Source: Colius striatus
Taxonomy: Eukaryota; Chordata; Aves; Coliiformes; Coliidae
Assembly (NCBI RefSeq): GCF_028858725.1
Contig: NC_084759.1
Location: 137,560,171 to 137,624,170 of the forward strand
Direction of reading: 5' to 3'
Length of the DNA stretch: 64,000 bases
A model generated the notes under the pieces. That model worked only from the letters and a program-made list of their open reading frames with translations. It ran no database searches and had not been told where the DNA came from. This document shows, piece by piece, positions 23,761 through 36,900 of the stretch (the first letter of the stretch is position 1; each line of letters opens with the position of its first letter). Position numbers and translations under genes: made by a program.

Positions 23761-26700
23761 GCTTATGCATACCCATACATGCATGCATGACACTGGTCCC
23801 TGCTTAGAAGCAGGAAAAATTGGAGAGGAAAACCAGCTCTTTGGAATTACTCTGTCTAGGGATGGTACATCTTATACTGGAGGCAGAGAAAGGAAAAAGC
23901 ATAAGGGTGGGGGAACCTGCTTCATCTCTTGTTTTGCCTGAACACTTGCTCTTTGTCTCACTGCCATCCTCCTCCCCCACCTCCTCACTTTTTTCTTCCT
24001 TTCTCCCCTCCTATCAACTTCGGGACATTGGGCACACAAGCAAAACAAAGATGCTGGGTGCCCTAGCTGGAAATCCTGAAGAACATCTAAACTCTCCCTG
24101 GGATATTTTACTTTGTAAGTTACTGTAAGTTTGATAGGGCATGTGACAAAGCTTTGTGGAGAGGGGGGGGAAAAAAAAAAAAACGCCCAACAATCCTGAT
24201 CTTCTTAATTGCTTATTCCCAGGAAATGAAAGAATTCAAGGGGACCAGGATAAAAAAAAAAAAGTAAAAAGAAAAAAAGGGGAGGATGCATAGGAGAAAA
24301 CAGTATGCAGAATGAACAGATGATTCCCAAAACTTTCCCATTGAGACCCTGGTCCTTCCCATTATGCCCTATGTGCCCTGCTTCCCAAGAGCCTCAGAGA
24401 AAAGTCTCCACCAGCATCATGTAAAACCAGAATGAAAAGACTCAATAAATGAAAAACTTGCATAGAATAGTCAGTCAGATCCTCTGTCACAATGAAAGGA
24501 AAAGTTTGCAAACTCCATTTCCCACCCTGTGTTTTTTCTTGTCACAAGGTCATGGCCACTGAAACAGGAATTATCTGAAGGTTTGTGTGAAGCTGAAGAA
24601 CGTGACTAGTGCCCAATGCAATTGATTAAGCTGAGGGAGGCTAGAAATCCTGTGTCTCTGCTAACCTGTGAACTTTTACCAATACAAACATAAAAGGTAC
24701 TAAAACTATAAATTCTTCCTTTTCCCTTCTTGCTCTCTCCCACTTTCTGCAGTAGGGTACGTTCCCATGGCAGCTAAAACCTCACTGACACTTGAAACGG
24801 TGCCTTGCCAAACACAGAGCCTTGGGGCAGCCTTCTACTTTCCTAGATTTAATACAAATCACTATCTTTTCCTTCATTATATCTTCCTTCATTACATTTT
24901 GGGTTCTTCATGTGACAGGAATTTTATAACACTGCATGTAATTCACATTTTGTTCTTTAATGTGTCTCATATTTACTTGGCAGGTTTGGAAACTTGGAAA
25001 TCTTTTTTCCCCTTTTCTAAGAGATATCAGGATGCCTAATAGTTCACATGAATTAGTGATTAGGAGAATTAGTGACTACGAGTTCCACTTCAGAAAACAG
25101 CTTCCAGCCTGTTTCCTTTAATTATTAGGAAAACTGAGTTTACATAATATGGGATCTGTGCGTGTTTTGCCTGACCTTTAATCTCTGTTGCTGCCCTTGT
25201 CTGTTTCAGCGATTTCTAAAACAGACTCCAGTTATTCTGCCACTGATAGTCTTCACCCCACTGTCCCATAAAATAGGTGTTCAGAATCATAAATATTTTA
25301 TAGAAATCTTTTTCACATAGTCCTCCAAGAACCCATTATGTTACAAATCATATTGACAAACACCAGAACATGGTCTTCTACTCTCACAGAAAAAAACCCC
25401 TACAGCATGGTTTTCTGCAGCTTAAGAGGAAGCAATGCCTTGAGGAATTAAGTCCACAAGATTTAGTGCAACCTTCCCATCTTTCCTGGATTTTTGGTTC
25501 ATTTTAAAACCTAAGCATCAGCTTCCTATCATAGCTGGACTTTTACTGGAATTTCTTTGTAGACCCTTCTCTGACTTCTTTATAGGTGTAGATAATATCT
25601 TAACTGGAACTCTGTCAAAACCACTCTGAGGGAGATATTTTCCATTATGGAAAGTTTTTTTATACCTTCCAGGAGACTAACACTGGTCCTTTATAAGCTA
25701 ATTATAGCAAGTTCCTCAGAAACAGTCATATTTATGTCCTCTACAATACTTTTCCAGACAGAGTAAATGAATACAACATCCTCACTAAAAGTCAGTGCGT
25801 TCATCTGACAGAGAAGAAAGTCTCATCCAGGTAGGAACTTACTACTCTCCCAGGGCTCCCAGGCTATGGATATCACATGGAAAGGTGATGCAGTACATCA
25901 CCTACTAAAATTTGCTAACAAGAATTGAGACAGGTGAAATGAACAACTGCTCGTTCCAATATGGGACTTGATGCTTCTTGGGTGTCACTTTTCAGTGCCT
26001 CCCAGAGCAGAGCACTTACCAAGCACAATGACACTAAACTCACTAGAGGCTTCCTAGACAAACAACCAGACGAGAAAGGTTTTGCTTTCCCATATTTCTA
26101 AAAGAAATTGCTTTCTTATATATACTTATTCTATTACTCAAACAAAGCCTTTAAAGCTGCTACAAGACAAAGAATCAGACTAAAGCTTGTTCTTTGAGGT
26201 CTATTTCTATTTTCTGTGAATTCCTACTTTGTATTAGTTACAGGAAATTAGAAGCCAGATCACCTTCATTTCTAAAGCACAGGTCAAATTAATTACCTCT
26301 ACAAAGCCTAGTCTAGTCGTAGTGAATAGCTGTGACAAGAGCAATCTTGATTCATAGATGTATCAATACACTAATGACACTGCAGGTTTGTAGGCCAGTC
26401 TAAATCATCCAAAACCAACAGACATGCTCTGAGACATAGCTCCAGGGAACCGGCTGCTTCTTCTTCAAGCACATTTGATGAGCAAAAGTTAATTTTGTAA
26501 AGTTCACCCCCTCCCAGTATTCAGCAGCATGACACTTTTTCCTTTGTAAAAGACATTTTTTTTCCCAACATACTTTTTTAAATCATAAGGGCTTACTTGT
26601 AAAAATAAACTTTACACTGAAATCTGAATACACCTGTAACAGTTGCAAAGAAATGTTCATTTTTATCTGATAGAAGAAAAATATTTTTCTTTTTTAAAGA

Positions 26701-29700
26701 GAAAACCAAAATGTATAAATGGGATTTTGATATACTACATCACCTTAAAATCTGAACTTACATGATTTCTGTGGTTCAACAGAGAGCACGTTCCTGGTCC
26801 TTAATACCATGTTGCAGGGTAAAGCTACATGGAAACTCTCAGTAGAATGGCTCCTCAACTACTTAGATTCACACTTGGCTACATGTTCCTGTATCATTTT
26901 ATTTATGCTATCATGTAAATACTTCAACCCCGAGCTCCTTTGCTGTGCCTGGAACAACTCACAGAGGAGAGCCAGTCATGGCAGCAACTGTTACTGCAAT
27001 CTCTTAAACCGCCAGATTGCTCTGTGCAAGGGCTCAGATGCAGCAGGCGAGACCAAGATTACTGTCTAAACAGTAAGTAATATTTGCATTTGAAGGAGAT
27101 GAAGTGAACCATCCATATTTGCTGAAGGCCATGAAAAAAGTTTGTACAGAGATCAGGAAAATCTCTGATAGATCCCAATCTCCTGAATCCTTGTCCAGAG
27201 AGCAGGAAGATCAAGGTATAGTGCCACCGTTGAGCTTCAAAATGCAGCTGCCAGAATAAAGGCAGCTTAGAAAGTGTGACAGTTTGGAAGCAGTTCTTTT
27301 TTTCAAAGAAACACCTCGGAGTATTTAACTTAAGGACAATTTAACTTTTATAATTTACAAAACATTTATTTCTGCTAGCCGTAATTCTGAGGTAAGTGTG
27401 TAGTTACAGATGCAGTGAAGTTAACTAATAAAGCAATCCAGTTTCACTGCCTATATAATTGTATTTGCTTTAGCTATGCTACTCTATTGCTATGGATTCA
27501 TTATTTCTTGACATGAGTTTTCCTCTTCTGTTGTCACTGCTGAGAATACACTTGGTGAGAACATAAATGAGCAGGAAGCTCACTGTCAGAACAAACCTTG
27601 CATACCCATTTGACATGAACGAACCAGAGACAAATAACACACTTTGGCTTGTTAGAAGCACTTGAGGATTGTTGCGAATATCTCAGGCTTGAGGGCGGTA
27701 CTTCCTTTCCCAACTAAGGACTTCTGAATATAGCCTTAAAGAACAGTTTTCTTACCAGAGAACTGCAAAAGCAATATAAAACTGCTTTAAGTGTCTTTTG
27801 GACCCAGCTCGTTTTGTTAGGATATCCACAGGCCCTTCTGAGAAGTCTCATTACCCTGAGGTGCTCTGACATTTAGATTTTCAGCCCCTGTCATGAGACC
27901 TCGAGAAGAAGAATTTTCAAAAGTAGGAGTTACTTAGATACATTTACTGCATCCTGACCGCAGAACAACCTTTCTCTATGTTCTCTGTGCTGGGTACCTG
28001 AGGTAACACATAGGAACACGCGCAATGGCTGTAGATTAGCTTGAAAACACCTGCAGAAGGTAACCAATAGAATAAAAGAGATTGGAGGTTTTCCTTCCTG
28101 AATGGTGACACCTTCCTCCTGCCCCACAAATTATCAACCTAAAAAGGTTTTGACTAGAATTTTCAAGTGCAGAGAAATAACTTGTATGCTTATACAACAG
28201 AATACTTTGCAAAGATCCCAATGGGCCTTGTGGAACCCAGCTCTGAGAGGGTAAAACAAGAAGGATGAAAGAGAGATCCAGAGTCACAACACATCTCTCC
28301 AGGGCAGGAAGCATTTGTAACCAATGGAGCTCTGGGCAGAACTTTAATTTAGGAGAACATAATAAGAGAAACCTGAATTTGTCCAGCCACTAGGGATTAA
28401 TACCATTCATCTTAATAAAATCCCATAGCACTTTGTTTAATGCAGATAAGTTCTTTGAAGTGGGTTTAAATCCAAAGATTATGGCTGGAAATGTGGAAAG
28501 AGAAGGTGTAAAGAATTTAACAGAAGAGTTTATTACACAGAAGGTGTTGAATTTGTAGAATACGATGCCTTTGGCAAGCACAGTAATAAACAATTGCCAC
28601 GTGCAAAGGATTTTGAAGGGAAGTAATTTATCAGTAACAAGAAGTCACTGTAAATGAAGCCATCATGCAGATCAAACAAGAACTTTCTGCTTTGTACTTC
28701 CCAGCTGCAGAGAAGCAGATGTTGCAGCAGCCTTTTATCTGTATCAGACTTCCAAACTACTACAACCATGTTTATCCCTGCTAATTTACTGGTTATCAGT
28801 AGCAGTCTGGATTGGGTGCAACACAAGCCATCAAAACCTTAGGTAAAGCTAAACTTGCAAATTTTCTCCCATGGCTCATGAATCAATGCAGTATCGGCAT
28901 CACCCCTTGGCTGTGAAGCTGTTCAACAAAGCAGCTGGCTTTGGCAGTTTCCATCTAAGCACGTCAGGATTTGGGGATCCCAGTGTGCAGTGACTAAAAA
29001 TCCTCGTTGGATTGTGTGAGATGGCTACCCTAGAGCTACAGACCCTGCCAGTCATGATAGCACCTGGAAATTATATATCTGGCTGTTGAAGTCTGTTTGC
29101 TGCTCTACGCTTGTGTGAATCACTGATGATATATACGGAGTCCCTGGTGGCATGAGGGATAATGTTGTTTTACACAAGGTTTTGGTGAGATAATTTAAGA
29201 AACATTAAAGAAAAACATTGCTAAACATAGTGCCAAGAGTTCTCTGAGATTCCTATTCTAGTGAAATATTTTGGGTAGTTTTAGGCAAGTGGATTTGCCT
29301 GGGCAATTGAGAGCAATTTGAACACCTGGAAACTGCAACATTTAATTGAGCTGCTACTGAGCGTGCGCCATGGCCTCCTTTATGATCTACCAGAACCCCA
29401 GGAGAGGCATGCTCATGTGTGGTCTCATTAGTAGAGACTGCTTCTGCTCTGTGTTTTATTACTCATCAATTCCCATGGGAACCTCTTGCTGTTTGAAGAG
29501 CTCCAGAGAGAGTTTGGTGATTTTCAAAGATAAGTGCATTCTTTACCTTGGTAGCACCCCTACGCTTTCTGATGAGGAGTATTGAAGGGAAAGAGCTTTT
29601 CTTCACTGCTCCAGTTGTATGGTTCTCTACGGGCAACTGCGGATCTCTGGATCAAATAATGCCATGCTGTGGATTTTTAAGTATTTGGGACAGATTGCTT

Positions 29701-30730
29701 ACAGTTCCCTTAGAATTGGCAGAAGGTTATTTTACTTTTGTACTGGCAATAATCTCAACTAATATCCTCTTAACCACTGCCTGGTGCAAATTTCTTTACA
29801 TTTTTGCCACTCAAAATTTAAGCCAGAGGACAAATAAACTGGTGGGACTTGATAGCCAGATATGTGGCTGATGCTTTTTCATGTTATGAAATCTGTTATT
29901 TTTTAAGCTATAGGAAAAGAGGCTTTGAATACACAGATAATTTGATCCAGATAATTTGTATGCAACCATTTCAAATGAGTTGGATGAAAAGCTCTCCAGA
30001 TCTTTGATGAAAGTAGGCAATGCAACTTAAAAAATAGGGAAAATGTTTGACAGTTGTATGATACTTAAAAAAAATATAAACAGTGAGCAAATAAAGTAGC
30101 TAGATGTCAGTCTTATCCCACACAATGGACTAGCAAAACCTTTTATTGAAGAATGGTAGTACAGTTGCCAATATAACTGCAAGGAAATTGATTTTACTTA
30201 CTGTTGTCCCAGTTTACAGACTACTCCTGTGATTAATAAGAAAACCATTGTTAAAGTAACACATTTCATTTTCCCTGGAAGCATCAGTAACTCCATGTAA
30301 CTATGGCTCAATAGTGCCATGTAATATGTACCACATTCAATCAGTATGGTCCATATTAATTGTACTGAAAAGTAGGCAGATGATAGAAGTTGAAATATTG
30401 GTCATCATCCAAGAAGGATGTTTATAATAAGGCCTTCCACAGACTGGTTGAGTCACACAGCATTTAATTTGGGATTTATTAGTGACCTGAAATAAAGTGC
30501 AGAATCCCACTGGTAAAAGTTGCAGGTAACTGGATACCAATAAATGTGAGCATGGGTCATTAACATGTACCAAGCAGGGCTGCAGATAAAAAGGTAAACC
30601 AATACATACCAGATTTACTGGACTCGATTCAGAGTTTGAAGAGGCTACAGGTCATTGGTAGTCTGGCACTTAAACTAGATACTGAAAGCAAATTTGTTCA
30701 ATAAAGGAATAAGAAACACAGCAAACAGGA
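23761..30730. other. Intergenic sequence, no gene recognised
   Basis: About 7 kb of AT-rich DNA between the CR1 copy and the distal block at 30.7 kb. It contains a G/A homopolymer tract (24,163-24,183) and a purine-rich tract (24,251-24,283). No coding exon, RNA gene or transposable element was recognised. SLCO1C1 5' UTR exon(s) and its promoter could be in here. Confidence 0.6.
24163..24183. repeat. G-run followed by A-run
   Basis: A run of eight G directly followed by about thirteen A; a simple homopolymer junction, with a second A-rich purine tract 70 bp further on. Confidence 0.85.
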
Positions 30731-30739
30731 TACCACAGA

Positions 30740-31700
30740 ATTATATTTATGTTGTACAATTGTCTTCACATTGCAACATCCACATTGTTCATTTTGTGAC
30801 AAGTATTTCTAATAATTTTGAATACATATTTACCGTATAATACATTTTACCAAGAGGCACTTCCAGTAATTCTGGCAAAAAGGAGCTTCACTATAGTGTC
30901 TAACTTACAAAACAGTAAAAATAAATAATGTTTATCTAAAAGATTTTTTTTCCTGTACAGAATCTATTTTGTACAAAACATTTATCAGCCATTAACTAAA
31001 TCACTTAACAAATACTTGTGAAGATAATATATTAAGTATTGCTACATGTATCGAGTGCAAGATACTAGTGAAAGGAAAAGAATTACTCTGTTTATGAAAA
31101 TCACCTAAAAATACAAGGCCTTGTTCCTGAAGTGTTTAGAAAGGAGAAGCTCGGTTACAACAATATTGACAATATAGAAATATAAATTAACGTATGTAGT
31201 ACTTAGTGAAAAGAACACTGTGTTATAAACTGGCGTGTACAAATTCTAAACAAGATGGCACTTTTCTGCATTGCCACTTTGGCTGGCAGTTATTTTTTTT
31301 TAAATATTGCTTCAAAAGAATTATAAAGGTACACAAACCCCTTTTCAAATAGAGCTGTATAAAATTAAATTCCACAACCCCCCTTCCCCGACTTCTCTCA
31401 CCTTCTGAGGTGAAAAAAAAATCAAGGAGGGATTAATTTTGAAGTACATGGGTGATCTGTGGAAAGTTGCTACTAGAGCTGTGTCTGAATGAGCATCATA
31501 AAATAACTGTCAGGCAGAGTACCCCAAGGTCCCAGGCCAGGAGTCAAACCTCACAGGACAGGATGTAAGGTGACCAAATTCCTCAGTGGTCCTGAAGTAA
31601 AAAATAAATAAATTGGTTCACCTTCTGAAAATTGGAAAATACAGAATTTGTACGATATGGCCCCAGAATCTGGTTGGGAGTCCAGTACTTTAATTATATT
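30740..31700 (-). other. AU-rich block resembling a distal 3' UTR (possible long PDE3A 3' UTR)
   Basis: On the minus strand this block reads like vertebrate 3' UTR: U-rich, with TTTGTACA-type and ATTTA-type motifs, AATAAA-like hexamers and no repeat family. It lies 9-10 kb downstream of the PDE3A stop with no other gene recognised in between. Assignment to PDE3A is inference; it could equally be neutral AT-rich intergenic DNA or an unannotated non-coding transcript. Confidence 0.3.
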
Positions 31701-33480
31701 GACACATGTAAAATTTTAACTCAATAAGGGTTTTGACCTTGCGGGATAATTTCTTGATTACTTTCACCACAATGAGATTTTTTCTTTTTTAAAATTGTAT
31801 CTTGTACATGACAGACATACTTGCATATTGTTACCCAGATGGCTAAACCATATTGGAAAACACCTATTTTTTGAAAGGTACTACTTCCACAATTGGAGGC
31901 AAAGATCACCATATGTGTATCTGTTGGAAAATGCCCTAGATGTTCTTCTATCAAAAGCAGCACAAAGAAAAAGAACTGCCACCCATCAGTGAAAATGTTA
32001 ATCTGTTAAACAAACATAATCTACAGTATGAATCACATCTTCTTAAAAAGTGAACTTAAATTACTTTCCATCATGCAAACATCTTATATGGATTACTCAA
32101 GAACAGGAGACTTACCTTTGGAAAATAATGAGTAAATTTATGCTCGCATGGTTGAAATATTAAAAATATCATGAACACCACATAACGGTTCTTAATGTTA
32201 TCTTTGACCTTCTAGGAAGCCATCTGTAGTATCAGGGTTTACAAACATCTAAAACTGAAAATTTTGCATTCAAGTGCAGGTTTTCATCATGTGTTAGAAT
32301 CAGGCAGGAATTTTGAATAGGAAAGATAGCTTCAACAGATGACAGACTTTCTACCTGTTGTAGTATGTACACATACAGCAAAACCTTTTTTCTCTCTGAT
32401 CACATTACAGACCCTTTTTTTTCCATTTCTTTTTTTTTTTTTGTGAAAGCATGGACACAAAATAACTACAGTCAGAGGAGAAGAAAAAAAAAACCCCAAC
32501 AATAAAACCTCAAAACCACAATCTCTTTTCAATAAATACTTAAAAGCAATGAGTAATTGCTAATTCAGATTAAACGTTTGTTAAGTGTTTGCTGTGGTCA
32601 AGGAAGACATTGGCACTGCAAAACAGAGGATCTAAGCCCACTGTATCCGGGCTGTCATTGTGAGTAAACCAGCAGTTTATAGAGTTAGGTTACATTAAGG
32701 TGTTTCTCCCGCTACTTCAACAACAGCCCTCAGCAGTTTGGCATTTGCTGTTTGCCTCCCACCAGTTCCTCCCCCTAGTGCTGTGCTGCCCGGGACTCCA
32801 TGCCATTTGCTTGCAGGCCAATGAAGCACGCGCAGCTCCCTCTGGGAGCCAGTGGAAAAGCAAACTCACACACAGCTGCCTCTCTGGGGACACCGCATGC
32901 ACCAACCTTGCTTATTTGATCTGGTTTATATGTTTTTTGAATCAAGACAAGAGAAATCAAGAATACAGGGTCCACAGAAAAGTCCTTTATACCTACTCTC
33001 ATGCTACGCAGACAGAAAACAGAAAGGATTGGGCTTCCCCATCTAATTCACTGCTGGGATACACCACTTTCCACTCCTGCAGGCTTCAGTGGTGCTCCTT
33101 GGTGCATGCAGATCTCATATGCCATCCACAAAAGAACAAGTCTTATCTATTGTCCCATTTCCACACCTTGGGCATACTGCATGAACAGCTTTGGAAGTAA
33201 GAAACAAGTGGCATGAACTAGCCAACTGAAAAGTTTAACTGAATTAAATCCAAGACTTTCCTTTTTTCTTTCTCTTTTTTTTCCTCTAATGAGGGAGAAT
33301 GAAATTACTCCAGTCAACAATTCTTCTAGGCTTACTATATTCCTCAGCTTGACAGACCATGGCCACGTCTAGTTGGTTTTACCTGAACTCATGATTTTCC
33401 AGAGGGAATAGTTTTTATGTGCAAACAATTAGGGATATTTTTACATACACCTCAAGTGACGTTGGTAAGCTTTGACAGAG
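31701..33480. other. Intergenic or distal 3' UTR sequence, no gene recognised
   Basis: AT-rich, with poly(A)/(T) tracts near 32,410-32,490. A 166-codon plus-strand open frame (32,700-33,200) in a locally GC-richer patch has no recognisable domain or codon signature. I do not call it a gene. Confidence 0.6.
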
Positions 33481-33960
33481 TCATAGAATCACAGAATGGT
33501 AGGGTTTGGAATGGACCTCTAAAGATCATCTAGTCCAACCCCCCTGCTCAAGCAGGGTCACCTAGACCAGGTCACACAGGAACGTACCCAGGCAGCTCTT
33601 GAAAATCGACAAAGGAGACTCCATACACTTCCTGGGCAGCCTGTGCCAGGGCTCCCTCATCCACACAGTGAAACAGTTTTCCTTATGTTTAAATGGAACT
33701 TTTTATGTTCCAGCTTCATCCCACTATCCCTTGTTCTGTCACTGGATACAACAGAAACAGTGATGCCCCAATCTCCTGACATTCACCATGTAGATATTTG
33801 TAAATATCAAACTGCAGAATGCTTGTTGTTGTTTCAGTTTTATCAGTCTTGTTAAACAGCTCGAACCTTTGCCCCTTTTGTCATTGTGAAAACAGACCCT
33901 CCAGTAATACACCCGCACTCCTCTGCCCACAGGCTCCTGAGAAGCTTGTATCACCCTAAA
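33481..33960 (-). mobile_element. CR1 LINE 3' fragment
   Basis: The plus strand begins TCATAGAATCACAGAATGGT, the reverse complement of a CR1 3' terminus, followed by the usual CR1 wording (TCTAGTCCAACCCCCCTGCT, GGGCAGCCTGTGCCAGGG, CTTGTTCTGTCACTGG). The insertion is therefore minus-strand and 5'-truncated, about 480 bp, with no usable coding frame. It lies between the two genes. Confidence 0.93.
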
Positions 33961-36900
33961 ACTTCAGGTAGGTGCTCATGTGAGCAATGTCTGCACCCTG
34001 CTGAGGAGCCATGATGTATATTCCATCAAGAGAACACCTGCCTGCCAGGAAAATCCCACTAATGGCCTCTGAATAAATCATAATTAGGATGTGAATGGGT
34101 GATAACTCTCACATGGCTCCCCTCAAGACTGGGATTCAATAACTACCACAGCAGGGGCTAAAACCCTGCTTTGATTTACTTCCAGAGGAATGTTGTTTTG
34201 CTAAATGAAAGCAATGAAATTCAAATAAAGATTTATCACACTAAGTTGCTCTCAAAAATACTGGTGTTATTTTGCTCTAATTCTAAGTTTGTCTCCAATA
34301 ATTAATATTTCTTGCCTGTTCTTCCAATGATTGCTGAATTGCTTAATTTCAATTATCTGTTCAAAAACACTTAACATGCATTTTCTTCAGGAGGTGTAGA
34401 CACTTCACCTAAAAATGTGGACAATAAAATGAAAACCAGATTTCCCTACCCTTCTTAATGGGAACAATTATCTTCCTTTTAATGCTGCCACCATTTTGAC
34501 TAATACTGGAACATCAAACAGTAATTAAAACCCCAGAAAGTCCAAGGTTACTTCATTCCAATGGGATTATATTTGAGTTCGAAAGAAAAGGAAAATTAAG
34601 TGTGCTGCACAAAGCTTCACATTGGACTACAATTTCCTTTTCTCTGTCTTACAAATTGCTAGCTTGATTTTCTCTCTGGTGTCTGCAACCCCATCAACTG
34701 GAGGACTAATTACACCAGCTCTGTGCTGCCAGCTGAGGAACACTGAAGTTCTCAGGTCAATGTTGAGGCCTGAGACTGGAAAGAGCAGGCATCCCTCCAT
34801 GCCCTCATCTCAGTTGCAGTGCCTGCAGCACACCTGGGAGAGGCATGTTCTCTGCTCTGGACATGTGTCTTGATCTAATCTTCCAACTGTGAGGCTGTGG
34901 GATGCTCAAGAACTTCTCATACTCATCCTTAAATGTGTCATACTGGAATGTCTCAACCATAACAGCACTTGGAAAAGCAATAGCAAGTATAAATTTTTAT
35001 GAACTACATGTTTTCCAACAGTCAAGAGCCTCTTCTTTCACAGAGAGCCACAGACTCTCGTTGCCTCCCTCCCAACGCATTTAACACTATGTCTATCAGA
35101 GGGCTCAGCTCTACAACGAACCACAGCAGCACATCTGCATTGCCTCTCCCACACCTGAATGAGCCGGGCCACCTTCCTAGGGTATTTCCTGGTCAAGCAC
35201 ATTGTGCCTTCTCTGGATCACAGCCATAGGCACAGCTGGGCTTGCCAGGCTGCCCAGGCTCACACTCACTGTCACATCTGTCTGCATCTTCATCAACAGC
35301 AAATCCCTCACCACCACCAGCACAGGATCATGCAACAGAGACTAACCAGGACAAGTCAGATAACTAATGAGACTTTGCAAAAGTGCTTCATTAACATCTG
35401 GGACCAAGCACAAACTTTTTGCTATGTTAGATTTGGGGCAACATTTTCAAAAATGGCTAAGGTTCATTTTGAAACCTGACAAAATTCTCCAAGTCCTACT
35501 AAAAGCTGGTGGGGCTCAGGCTGTCGAGTACCCAAACTGACAAGATAACCCACACCTACTCAGACCAAAGCTCAGCAGCATGGGCACAGCATTGGCTGCC
35601 AATGTACCCAGACTAGGGCACAGGCTGGGCAGTCCTCAGGGGCTGTACCACTGACCAGTGCACATTTGTCAAGATCCTTGGCTTCTCCACACTGCACTCT
35701 GCTTTCTGGAGCATTTCTGAATGAATAAAGCAAGATGGGTCCAAAATTTCAGAAAAGAGTTTACATCTAAAGAGCTGATAGAAATTTAGGATAACTTTCC
35801 AAAGAAAACAAATGAACTTCATGTCCAGCATAGAAAGCATAAAATGAGAGCTGAGTACAGAATTTGCTTAGATGCCAAACTGTACTTTTAGAACCATCTA
35901 TCTGATCCTTTATAGACTCAACTTCCTTCCAAATTCAGACCATCAGGATCCTAATAGTAGTATGTTAAGGGTAAAAGTCCCAATCACATCCCACCCTAAA
36001 GGTCCTGAGCAATCACCATCTTGGACTTTAAGTTGATGATGATGCAGAGATGTCCACATGTGACATTAGGGTAAAAACTTATCAACAGCTATCCTTGCAT
36101 TATTAACAAATGCATTCTCAAATGACATCTGCCCTGGGAGCCACTTACTGCCAGAATGTGACTACGAGAGACAGCACCCTGCATGAGGTCACCGGGCAGG
36201 CCATTCGTGACACACAGCCATTTCCCCTGCTTTCTATAAAGGATTTCACTCCACGAGGAATTGGGTTCAAAATGCTACCGAGTGCACAGTAGCATTCCTT
36301 TCTCCTAGTAGGTTCTCACAACTCACTTCTGATGTATGGCTTGCAACAATGCATCAGACAGCATCATTCTAGTGGAGGAGGCTGGTGATTTTCAGAGATG
36401 AGTGTCAACATGCTCAAGACAAATCGAGAAATGCCAGGTTCCCTCAAGAACTGACCATGAATAGTAAACTATGGCCCTTTGGCTATGGTGGAAATCATTA
36501 CTTCCAGACACAAGCATTTTTGAGTGCTTGGAAACTAGTATGAGACTCCTCCTAAAGCAAAAGGTTTGGGACTTTCATACTCTTTATTTCCATGTGTTCT
36601 TCCTGTAACACAAGCACCATGAGAGAAGTTCTATTCCCCTGGTAAACAGCATGTAAACAGCATGAGGCAAACTAGGGAGTATGGGAACAAAAGGGGTTTT
36701 ATGAGACTGCTACATGATGAGCTGAGTGCATTTCTCTACACATTGGGAGCTGCAAGCACTGCAAAAAGTCCCCTATTTAAGGGAACAGTGAGCTTCTAGT
36801 CTAGAAGGGAGCAAGACCAAGTGACGTTTCAGTGGAGAAAATATAACATACAACTGGAAAAAACAGTCCAATCTTTCTCTCACTCTTTTTAAATAACTGA

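Noticed and set aside
32700..33200. Plus-strand open frame of 166 codons
   Set aside because: No recognisable domain, composition like random translation of a GC-richer patch, overlapping open frames on both strands, and no splice or promoter support.
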